From the NCBI GenBank assembly GCA_016271365.2, contig CM057456.1, positions 1,391,609,501 through 1,391,673,500 on the forward strand: a stretch of DNA of 64,000 nucleotides. Direction: 5' to 3'. Made by a program: the position numbers and the translations under genes. The notes beneath the pieces were generated by a model. That model saw only the letters and a program-made list of their open reading frames with translations, was not told the origin of the DNA and searched no databases. The first letter of the stretch is position 1; each line of letters opens with the position of its first letter. Below are positions 35,782-44,559 of the stretch, piece after piece. The DNA is from Neoceratodus forsteri (taxonomy: Eukaryota > Chordata > Ceratodontiformes > Ceratodontidae).

Positions 35782-36812
35782 CTCAACATAGATACGGAGT
35801 TTCCCCAGAAGTGGCGGCAGTCCTTGTGTCAGCAAGAAAGCCCTCTACTCGCTCCAAATATGCTATGAAGTGGAAACATTTCTGTCTTTGGGCATTGCCA
35901 CAGCGTTTGGATCCCGTCACCTGCCCTGTGAACTCAGCTTTACAGTATCTCCTCTCCTTGTACGATAAGGGTCTGAGTTGCTCCTCTATCAAGGTGCACA
36001 TGTGGGCAATCTCTGCCTATCATGCTCTCGTGGGAGAGAGAGCATTAGCACAACTGGATGTAGCCTGCACCTTTCTTAGGGGAATTCTACAAATGAGACC
36101 TCCCATCCGGGATCCTGTCCCACCCTGGGACCTCCTTTTTGTGTTGGAGAAACTCACCCTCCCTCCTTTAGAACTAGCACCGGATTGTGAGCTGCATTAC
36201 CTTTCTTGGAAGGTTTGTTTTTTGGTTGCTGTTACTTCAACTCGAAGGGTTTCCGAGCTTCAGGCTCTGATGTGTAAAGAGCCCTATTTGGTTTTTCACA
36301 GGGAAAGGGTTTCCCTCAGAACAAATCCTAAGTTTCTTCCGAAAGTGATCTCAGAATTGACCCTCAACCAGTCGGTTGATCTTCCTGTTTATTTTCCTTC
36401 CGCTTCCAATAGAGGGGAGGCTCTCCTCCACACATTGGATGTCCACAGGACTCTGAGGTATTACCTCAAAAGGACGGTTCAGCATCGTAAATCGGGGCAG
36501 CTCTTTGTGGCTTTTGCACCACATTGCTTGAGCCAACTGGTGTCCAAGCAAACTGTCTCTAAATGGATAGTTCGCTGTGTCTCGTTTTGCTATGAGCATC
36601 ACAATAAACCCCTGCCGGGCCCGGTTAGGTGTCACTCCACCACAGGAGTGTCAGCTTCTTTCACCACCCTGCGAAATGTCGCCATACAGGACATTTGTGC
36701 GGCCGCAACCTGGAACTCGGTGCATACCTTTGTCAAGCATTACAGCTTGGATATCGTCTCCAGATGCCGAGCTGGCTTTGGCCTAGCCGTATTACAAGGG
36801 TTTTTGTCCTAA
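35760..36812 (+). pseudogene. DIRS B tyrosine recombinase, open but catalytically changed
   Basis: Part of an open frame from 35403 to 36812. The N-terminal core-binding part has SARKPSTRSKYAMKWKHFCL. The first catalytic Arg is in AVTSTRRVSELQALM near 36225-36265. The H-x-x-R box is HSTTG: Thr (ACA, 36642-36644) replaces the Arg seen in copies C (CGC, 40074-40076) and G (AGA, 54167-54169). A Tyr is present near the end in VKHYSLD. The frame is otherwise full length. I infer loss of catalysis by a single codon change, so I list it as a pseudogene. Confidence 0.8.
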
Positions 36813-36882
36813 GGCCTCTGGAGTCAGCATATTCCACCTCCCGGGGTCATCTACCTCCTTGTTGTGGGACTGCTTGGGACTC

Positions 36883-36995
36883 AGTCCTGATTGTAGTAGC
36901 CTGCTGTAAGAGCTCCTACTCGAAGTAAGATAGTAGTTACATAAGAACTTACCGTAACGGTAGATCTGCGAGAGGAGCTCTTGCAGCAGGTGCTA
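36883..36995 (+). repeat. DIRS B internal complementary region
   Basis: 36883-36932 is the complement of the left outer end (31238 onward) and 36935-36995 is the complement of the right outer end (about 37268-37330). The two halves meet at about 36933-36937, around TAAGATAGTAGTTACATAAG. Confidence 0.87.
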
Positions 36996-37113
36996 CTTCC
37001 CACCTGCCTTCCCCCTTGAGGTGTGCAGATCCATTTTCGTTTTTCTTCTCCGATTCTCTTTATGGTAGGCTTCATCTCCTTCTCTTGTCAGGCCGCCTTC
37101 TGGGTCTTGGCGG

Positions 37114-37302
37114 GAGAACTGAGGTGGAGCTGGGTCCTCCCCCTCTTGTACCCTGACCGACGGGGCGGGGCTGGCGTCGGGGGCGGTCCCTGCTGTGTAT
37201 TGCTGGCAGACGTTTCACCAGAGGGTCCTAGTGCCTGCGGCGTAGTCCTGATTGTAATAGCCTGATTGTAATAGCCTGCTGCAAGAGCTCCTCTTGAAGA
37301 TC
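37114..37302 (-). repeat. DIRS B right inverted terminal repeat
   Basis: The inverted partner of 31238-31432. About 28 bases beyond it (to 37330) complete the right terminus, with TAAGTTCTTACGTAACT at its end. Confidence 0.92.
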
Positions 37303-37479
37303 TACTGTTATGGTAAGTTCTTACGTAACTGTACTTTCTGGGTCCTCCTGTGGGGGGCCGGCTCCTCAACTTCCTATTCGCCTGGTCCATTGTTACCACG
37401 GAGAGGTGGGTTCTAGAAGTGGTGGGCTAGGGACTGCCTCTGGAATTCAAGCAGTATCCTCCAAGCAGGGCCCGCGCCC

Positions 37480-39210
37480 CACAGGAGGATATGGTGTCCA
37501 CACACACTCGGTCAGCTCTTCGAGACGGCATTGCCCAACTGCTCTGCAAGGAGGTGGTGGACAGAGTCAAGGACCCCCGATCAACCCAGGGTTTGTACCC
37601 AGGTACTTCCTGGTTCAGAAGTGGCTGGGGGGGGCGGCACCCCATTCTAGATCTGCACGACCTGAACCAGTTCCTTAGATCACGCACCTTCAGGATGGTA
37701 ACTCTGTCCCAGATCATACCATCCTTAGAGCAGAACATGTGGTTTTGATGTCTGGATCTCCAGGATGCATTCTTTCACATCCCAATCTGTCTGTCTCACC
37801 AAAGGTTCCTTCACTTCTGAGCAGAAGGAGCCCTATTCAGTTCTGAGCCATACCATTCGGCCTGTCATCAGCCTCACGGGTCTTCACCAAATACATTGTA
37901 GTGGTGGTGGACCATCTTCGGCATTGAGTGGTCAGGGTTTACCCATATCTCAATAATTGGCTCTTGGCGGGTTCCACCCAGCAAGAGGTGGAGAGGTCCA
38001 GGGATGTGGCCCTCCAGACCTGCACTGACCTTGGTCTCCTGATCAACGAGGCCAAGTTGGAACTCGTACCTTCGCAGTTGATATGTTGTATTGGGGCAGA
38101 GCTCTACTCCTGTCGAGCCAGAGTCCGGCTTCTGACTGACAAGGCAGAGGTTCTCTCCTCCTTTGCCCATTTTTGGTTGGGCACTTGCGCCCTGCCCAGG
38201 ACTTTCTTCGCTTTCTGGAGTACATGGCGGCCTGCACCACCATGATCCGATGGACCCGGTGGCATATGCACGCCCTTCAATGGGAGCTGGCCAGCCAGTG
38301 GACTCAGCATCATGGTTATTTCGACCAGCTGGTCACTGTGACCCAGAAGATGTGGGATGCTCTCCAGTGGTGTACCATCCTGGATCACTGGCAGAAAGAT
38401 ATCCCATTTGTCCGTCCCGATCCAACAGTCGTTCTCATGACGGATGCCTCTCTTATGGGCTGGGGAGCCCACAAGGGGAACTACAGAGCCCAAAGATTCT
38501 GGACCCCTGAGGAATCCCGATACTATATCAACCTGCTGGAGCTCAGAGCAGTCAGACTGGCACTGTCAGCATTCACTCCGCTCCTTCAGGGTCAAGTGGT
38601 GCAAGTCCAGACGGACAATACCACGACCATGTACTATCTCAACAAACAGGGCGGCATGCAGTCCCGGCTATTGTGCAGGGAAGCGCTCTATATCTTGACC
38701 CTCTGGAGCTGACTGGAGGCAGATCTCCTAGCCATCCATGTGGCAGGAGCCTCAAACCAACTGGCGGATGCTCTCAGCTGTGTAGGTGAGACGTCTCATG
38801 AGTGATCCCTCCATCCAGAGGTAGTACACAGCCTGTTCTCACACTGGGGAAACCTTGGGTGGATCTGGTCACCTTCAGGGAGAACACCAAGCTGAGGCTG
38901 TTTCATGCCCACCCACCCCTCAGCATGGCTCATAGCAGCAGCATGCCTTCTCAAGGCTGTGGACCCAAGGCCTCTTCTATGCCTTCCCTTCATAAGGTGA
39001 TCCTCAAAGTCAGGAGGGACAAGGTACAGGTGATCCTGGTAGCCCCAGACTGGCCTCACCAGTTCTGGTATCCAGATCTCTTCAGCCTCAGCTCCAGGCT
39101 TCTGTGCCGTCTTCCAGTATGCCCAGACCTGTTGTCTGTCAGTCAGGGGCAGATATTCCATCCAGATCCTCAATCCCTGCACCTGACAGCCTGGTTCCTG
39201 AGTGGCTAGA
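37480..39210 (+). pseudogene. DIRS C reverse transcriptase and RNase H, broken
   Basis: Fragments show RDGIAQLLCKEVVDRVK and LDLHDLNQFLRSRTFRMVTL (near 37500-37700), then the region with RVYPYLNNWLLAG. The active-site motif is YLNN rather than YLDD (37946-37960), which removes both metal-binding aspartates. RNase H follows at 38173-38712 with VLMTDASLMGWGAHKG, INLLELRAVRLALSAF and VQTDNTTTMYYLNKQGG. Stops near 37748 and 38710 and several shifts confirm decay. Confidence 0.82.
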
Positions 39211-40246
39211 GTTCCAGGCTCTGAGTCTCTCTGAGGATGTACTCACAGTAGTGGAAGTATCCAGAAAGGAGTCAACCAGGAGGTGCTATGCCTTCAAATG
39301 GAAAAGGTTTTCCATTTGATGTCAGGGTAAGGGCCTGGACCCTTTGTCCTGTCCAGTGACTAGCATCCTAGACTACCTTTGGTCTCTGTCCAAAGGGGGT
39401 CTTCGGTCTACGACCCTTAAGGTGCACCTGACAGCCATCTCTGCCTACTGGGCACAGGCCGGTCAGCAGATGGTGGTACAGGAGAAGGTGGTCTGGGATT
39501 TCTTTAAAGGCCTCAACCACATATCCCCTCTGATGCGTGAACCTCCACCTCCATGGGATCTATTGCTGGTATTGGCAAAGCTCATGGGCAAGTCATTCGA
39601 ACTGATGCACAATTGTGAGATGTCACATTTGTCATAGAAGATTGCCTTCCTGGTGGCTATTACATCAGCCAGAAGGACTGGGGAGCCCCAGGTGCTCTCA
39701 GTGGAGGCTCCTTACCTGGTCTTCCTCAGGGACAAGGTTGTCCTGTGCCATCACCCGAAATTCCTTCCGAAGGTGGTATCAGAGTTGCACCTTAACCAGG
39801 TGTTGACTCTGCTGGTGTACTTACCCCAGTTACACCTCGGAGGCTGAGTACAGGCTCCATACTCTGGACCCGAGATGAGCACTCTCTTACTACATGGAGT
39901 GGAAGGCTGAAGTTTGGGGAGAGGTCCACCAGCTGTTTGTCACCTACGCTGAAGCTGCAGCTGGCAGACCTGCAGCAAAGTGGACGATTGGCAGATGGAT
40001 TACATCCTGCATTGATCTCTGCTATAGGTTGGCAGGCAAGGAGCCTCCCAGTGGGATAAGAGCTCATTCTACCCGCCATACTGCTGCATTGGTGGCTGCT
40101 TTCAGGGACGTCCCTATCTAGGAAATCTGCAGGGCTGCTACCTGGAAGACAGCAAACACCTTCATTACCCACTACCACATCGACCTAGAGTCACGCCGGG
40201 ATGCTGGTTTTGGGGCCTCAGTTCTCCAATCTCTGTTCTCCAATTA
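39185..40246 (+). pseudogene. DIRS C tyrosine recombinase, broken
   Basis: Fragments give ESTRRCYAFKWKRFSI, VTSILDYLWSLSKGGLRSTTLKVHL, ITSARRTGEPQVLSVEAPYL (first Arg region, near 39660) and RAHSTRHTAALVAAFRD (near 40060-40120), where the H-x-x-R box is intact. AATWK...FITHYHID carries the likely Tyr. Stops near 39320, 39636 and 39846 break the frame. Confidence 0.82.
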
Positions 40247-40307
40247 AGTATATCAGAGGGGGTGTGTACCTTGCCTCCCTCCTCCCCGAGAACTGCTAGG
40301 AGTCTGA

Positions 40308-40395
40308 CAAACAGTGTGGATAGAACAACATATCCATGATCCTAGAAAAACAGGTAACAGTAGTTCTAGGAGTGGTATATGTTGTTCATCCACAT
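40308..40395 (+). repeat. DIRS C internal complementary region
   Basis: 40308-40349 is the complement of the left terminus (28541-28582) with two mismatches at most. 40351-40395 is the complement of the right terminus (about 40562-40605). The halves abut at CTAGAAAAACAGGTAACAG, which should represent the circle junction. Confidence 0.9.
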
Positions 40396-40439
40396 GAACC
40401 TACCCAATCTCCCCGGCTTCAACGCTCAACCTGAGCTTC

Positions 40440-40592
40440 CAGTGGGCAAAGATCTGGCGTCATGGGGTGGAGCCGAGGGTTATACCACCCGGGTGGGTGG
40501 GAGGAGCCAGCTTCAAGACCTTCCTGCAAGATTCTTAAAGGGAAAGGACATGCCAGACAGTGAGGATGAACAACATATACCACTCCTAGAAC
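40440..40592 (-). repeat. DIRS C right inverted terminal repeat
   Basis: The inverted partner of 28541-28690. Confidence 0.87.
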
Positions 40593-41550
40593 TACTGTTA
40601 CAGGTGAGTATCCTGTGTTTTGTGTTCCCGTGGTCATTTCTAAGTGGAACTCAGCAGTGCCCCCCACCTGTTGGAGAGGAGGTGGAGAAAAAAAGGCCAC
40701 CCAGGTACATATATTCTGGACTTGTGAGAGCTTAAGGCTTTTCTGGGCAGAGATTTACAGTCATCTGTCAGGTATCTTTGCACTTTCAACCCTGTTAGGC
40801 CCGGAGCACATTCTCATGGGATTGCCACCTGTGGAACTAGTGGGAAGGGAATCCAGGTGCCTATGGACCATCATGTTTGCAGCGGCCTTTAAGGCTATCA
40901 CTAGAAAGTGACTCCAGCCTGACCCTCCTGGGAGTCGGGACTGGAGAGATATGGTTAACTTGGTATACACATATGCAAGAATTACTTACTCCCTTCAACA
41001 AAGAATCCTACAATTGCAAAATAGATGGACACGATGGATCTATATGAGGGTTCTGAAGATTGACAATAATGAGAACTCCCCATTTCTCCAGTAATAGCTG
41101 TCTTAACAATTCTCTCTCCCTTCACCTAATTATCAATTAACTGGGACATCTGCATTAAAGAAAGTATGGTGTAAATAACCAGACAAGGACTGACATAATC
41201 ATATCAGTATTGCATTGAATTTTCTTAATAGACTGTCAATTAATTTTGAATTATGTTCTTCACAACAAATGAGTTATAGGAAGAGAGGACCCACCTTATG
41301 TTGATTATCAGCTATTCCCCCCTCTTTTTTTTTTCTCTTTTATAATAGATTAATTATTAAATGCAACAACCTATTGAAAATATTGTTTCAAGGCTATAGC
41401 TGAGAGTTGCAGTATGTTGAACTTTATATGAAAGCCAGTTGATTGCTGTAAACCTTTAGACTGTAAACTTTAATGATGCTGTATTAAAGTGTATTCTTAA
41501 TGATCTCAAATAAAGATTGAGTTTACAAAAAAAAAAGAAACCACTGAGAC

Positions 41551-41700
41551 CAGTCAGAGATTTCCTACCCGTCCCCCACCACATTTTGCCACAATTTACT
41601 ATATAAACTGTACTAATTAGACCCATTTTAAATATCTGTCAGTAAGTGGTCTACAGTACTGGTCTTAAATCCACAGTTTTGGCTGTCACTGTCCAGCAAC
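41551..41700. other. No recognisable feature
   Basis: Short AT-rich host sequence between the L1 duplication and a CR1 fragment. Confidence 0.3.
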
Positions 41701-42595
41701 GCAGTCAGCACACTCCGAGAGAAAGATGAAAAAACAAGCATTTGTCAATGCCGAATGTTGCTTGCTTGTATGTGCTGTTTAGGTATTTGGAAGTGATAGT
41801 TCCATGCCTTCCTCCCAAGACATCCACTGTGTCTTTCCATTCAGTATTCAGAGAAGAGTGGAAGGGGCAAGGGCCACAGCAGTACAGTAGTTGCCAAGGG
41901 GGTGAAGAGGTAGACAATAGTCCATTCAAAGGCAAAAGAGTCCTGCAGGAGCTCACTAAATTGAAGGTGGACAAAGCGATGGAACCAGATGGCATACGCC
42001 CAAGGATATTAACAGAACTGTGAAGGGAGATAGCAGTACCTCTGGCAGTCATGTTCACTGAGTCATTCAACATGAGTGAACTGGAGGAGGGCACATGTGG
42101 TCCCTCTACACAAGTCCGGCAGCAGGGAGGAGGCAGGGAACAATAGGCCATTCAGCCTCACCTCAGTAGTGGGGAAGATCATGGAGACATTGCTTAAAGA
42201 AAGGATAGTGGGGCATCTAGATGCCATCGGAGCCCAGGACCATAGACAACATGGATTCACAGTGGGGACATCATGTCAGATAAATCTGGTTGATTTCTTT
42301 GACTAGGTGACAAAGGAAGTGAATCAGGATGGGGCAGTGGACAACGCTTACCCTGATTTCAGTAAAGCCTTTGACAGCATCCCACATAGGAGGCTGATAA
42401 ACTAGCTGGGTAGGCTGGGCATGGGGGAAAGGGTGGTAAACCGGGTTAGAAACTGGCTAACAGACAGGAAGCAGAGAGTGGTGGTAAATGGTGTGCAGTC
42501 TAGGGAGACGGGGCGACCAGTGGGGTGCTGCAGGGATCGGTCCTGGGGCCAGTTCTGTTCAGTGTCTTCATTAGTAATATTGCAGAATGTCTGAA
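41701..42595 (+). mobile_element. CR1-like LINE fragment (reverse transcriptase)
   Basis: The + strand encodes MNWRRAHVVPLHKSG, NNRPFSLTSVVGKIMETLLK, QHGFTVG, then DFSKAFDSIPHRRLIN and NWLTDRKQRVVVNG, ending near the GCCRDRSWG region: CR1-clade reverse transcriptase. It is truncated at both ends and ends where a tandem repeat begins, near 42595. Stops at 42024 and near 42305 and frame changes show it is dead. Confidence 0.8.
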
Positions 42596-43440
42596 GGGAA
42601 TTTTTTCACCAAATTTTCAACATAGCCATTTTAAGATCTCTGCTCATGAACAGTGTCACTGTGATTTTTGAATCTGTCCCAAAACATTGATTGCACACAC
42701 GAATCACCATTTGTGCACTACATGCACGGAAACACATTTTAGGCGACATGTGAAAAATGACAGCTGTAGTGCTCATAAGAGGTGTGGTAAAATGGCAATG
42801 TTGAAAATCTGGAGTGCAAATATTGTAATTATGTTCTACGCAGAGTATACGATGAACTGCGAACGACGCCAGAAAACAGTCATTTTAGGAATTTTTCACC
42901 AAATTTCAACATAGCCATTTTAAGACCTCTGCTCATAAACAGTGTCACTGTGATTTTCTTAATGTGTCTCATACATTGATTTCTCAGACATCGACTGCGC
43001 CATTGTGCACTGGCATTGGCAGAAACACGCTTTTGGGCAAGATGAAATGCACAGCTGTACTGCTCTATAAGGAGGTGTGGTAAAATGGCAATGTTGAAAA
43101 TATGGATAAAAAACTATTGAAAATTCGTGAACTTATGGTGTGCTATGGGAACTGCTGGCATGCTTGTAAAAACAGTCATTCTAGGAATTTTTTCACCAAA
43201 TTTTCAACATAGACTTTTTGAGAGCCCACCTTATGAACACTGGCAGTGTCATTTCGTTAATCAGTCCTGAAAGGTGATTTCATGCTGTGACCGCGAAATC
43301 ACCCTTCGGCCCGATTAACGCCATGACAGTGCAATAGTTCATTGAGGAGGGGTCCTAAAAATCCCATGTTGAAAATTTCGGTCCCAAATTCCCAAAAATG
43401 CTTGAGATATGCAACAAAGTTGAAAAAAAGGTATCTATCC
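42596..43440. repeat. Tandem repeat, about 290-300 bp unit, 2.8 copies
   Basis: The landmark TTTTTCACCAAATTTTCAAC (or with one T less) recurs at about 42602, 42888 and 43188. Each is followed by CATAG-CCATTTTAAGA-like sequence, a TGAACAGTGTCACTGTGATT block and GTGGTAAAATGGCAATGTTG. The third unit is diverged after about 60 bases. Non-coding, satellite-like. Confidence 0.75.
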
Positions 43441-43689
43441 CATTATACAGCTTACCGGCATTTCCTCAGTTCGCGGTCTGCTTTGTAGAGTGCAGACGTG
43501 TTCCCGGTCCACCGAAGATCGTCGCGCCGAGCTCCGGAGGTAAGTATGGGGTGAGGGGGGTATGGGGAGGCAGGGTGCACAGTGAGTGGGTGCGGGATGG
43601 GGGCAGGGAGAAGCGCCGAGGGACAGTTTTTGTATTTACAGGTTGTTGTTTTTAATAAGACAACGAGGGACGAAGACGACGAGGGACGC

Positions 43690-43965
43690 CCACACTGGGT
43701 GGGCTACCAGCGTGGTAGCTGGAAGGCTGTTGGGGGCTGGAGCTGACAGGGATTGGGCATCCCGTCGGCCATAACATTTTGCCACGCTGGGGTGGGCTCC
43801 CAGCGTGGTACCTGGATGCTTTGGGGAGGGCGTGCAGCGGCGGGGGATTGGGCACCCGTCGGCCGCCGACTGACCTTGCGCTGGGGTGGGCTCCCCAGCG
43901 TGGCACCTGGACTCTTTGGGAGGGGGTGGAGCCAGCGGGGATTGGGCACCCTCACGGGCCGCACA
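43690..43965. repeat. GC-rich minisatellite, about 90-bp unit, 3 copies
   Basis: The core GGTGGGCTACCAGCGTGG / GGTGGGCTCCCAGCGTGG / GGTGGGCTCCCCAGCGTGG recurs near 43698, 43791 and 43884. Each copy is followed by a CTGGA-x-GCTTTGGG-like block and GGGATTGGGCA-CCC. CpG-rich, unlike its AT-rich neighbours. The open frames across it are a by-product of base composition. Confidence 0.7.
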
Positions 43966-44321
43966 GTGCGGGAAGAGATGAGCACGCAGTGTGTGTGCAT
44001 GTGTGAGGAGGGGAGCTCTGCCACTGGAAGCAGAGCTCTCCTTTCAACTGTATGCCACTGCATTTTCAACTGCTGTCATAGACAGCTGCAGCAGTGATTG
44101 GGGAACTGGGGCCGCGCCTGCAAACACACTGACTGCACTGGAAGAGGGCTGCCACACCTCCGAAAACTCTGATGATGGCACTGTTTCTTGCACATGCGTG
44201 CAAGCAACATAAAAATGCAAGCTGCTCCCAATGCTGCATACCAGTTCCCTGCTGCAGACTTTCAGCCATTATTATAGCAATGTGTGTACTCTTTCTGTCT
44301 CTCTCCCAGTGTGAGAGGACA
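43966..44321. other. Non-coding, unassigned
   Basis: Sequence between the minisatellite and DIRS G. A small inverted repeat, GAGCTCTGC...GCAGAGCTC, lies at about 44010-44035. No gene is seen. Confidence 0.3.
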
Positions 44322-44470
44322 TTTCTGGTGGCATGGATATAGTTTATTATCCACACTCTGGCAGTTCTGCTGGAATAGTCTGATGTGCCAGATATCTTCA
44401 AGCTAAGCTCCTCCCACCACCTGGGTGATATATCCCCAAACTCCACCCCATGACACCAGATCTTTCTTTC
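44322..44470 (+). repeat. DIRS G left inverted terminal repeat
   Basis: Clearly homologous to 28541-28690 of DIRS C: ATCCACACTCTGGCAG, GCTCCTCCCACCACC and CCCATGACACCAGATCTTTC all have counterparts there in the same order. Its inverted partner is not in the window. Confidence 0.82.
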
Positions 44471-44559
44471 CACTAAAAGAACAGGTTATCTCCTTCACAG
44501 CTTCCGCTTAGGATTAAGTGTGCCATAGGCAAACTTTGTCATCAAGTTTTTAGAATTTC

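Larger units (their letters stand above)
31238..37330 (+). mobile_element. DIRS retrotransposon B, best preserved copy
   Basis: A family-1 DIRS element of about 6.1 kb, complete at both ends. Inverted terminal repeats are 31238-31432 and 37114-37302. The internal complementary region is 36883-36995. Between them are gag (with zinc finger and an Arg/Ser-rich region), reverse transcriptase, RNase H and a long open recombinase frame. It interrupts DIRS C between gag and reverse transcriptase: sequence matching DIRS G near 50870 ends at about 31230 and resumes near 37370. No target duplication is seen, as expected for recombinase-driven integration. Confidence 0.9.
28541..40601 (+). mobile_element. 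DIRS retrotransposon C, split by DIRS B
   Basis: Family-2 DIRS element. The left terminus begins TTTCTAGGATGGTGG at 28541 and the right terminus ends near 40600 (CTACTGTTA). Inverted terminal repeats lie at 28541-28690 and 40440-40592, and the internal complementary region at 40308-40395. Its own sequence is 28541-31237 and 37331-40601, about 6.0 kb. It carries gag, reverse transcriptase, RNase H and recombinase. It sits inside the L1 copy, whose coding sequence continues on both sides. Confidence 0.87.
25586..41550 (+). mobile_element. 5'-truncated L1 copy, host of a nested insertion series
   Basis: The flanks GAAGCCACTGAGAC (25586-25599) and GAAACCACTGAGAC (41537-41550) are a 14-bp target duplication with one mismatch. 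L1 sequence lies at 25600-25788, 27395-28540 and 40601-41536. It encodes the reverse transcriptase tail with IYVDDVLLYLANP (near 25695), the region LKYIGIQLPSQPSKLYQLNY (near 27500), the C-terminal Cys/His segment (PPTCWR...HIFWTC near 40660-40730) and a stop, then AATAAA at 41509-41514 and poly-A at 41527-41536. An LTR and a DIRS element split it. Confidence 0.85.

Noticed and set aside
43398..44212. Several open frames in the CpG-rich block as genes
   Set aside because: They follow from high GC content and the minisatellite, occur on both strands and share no known pattern.
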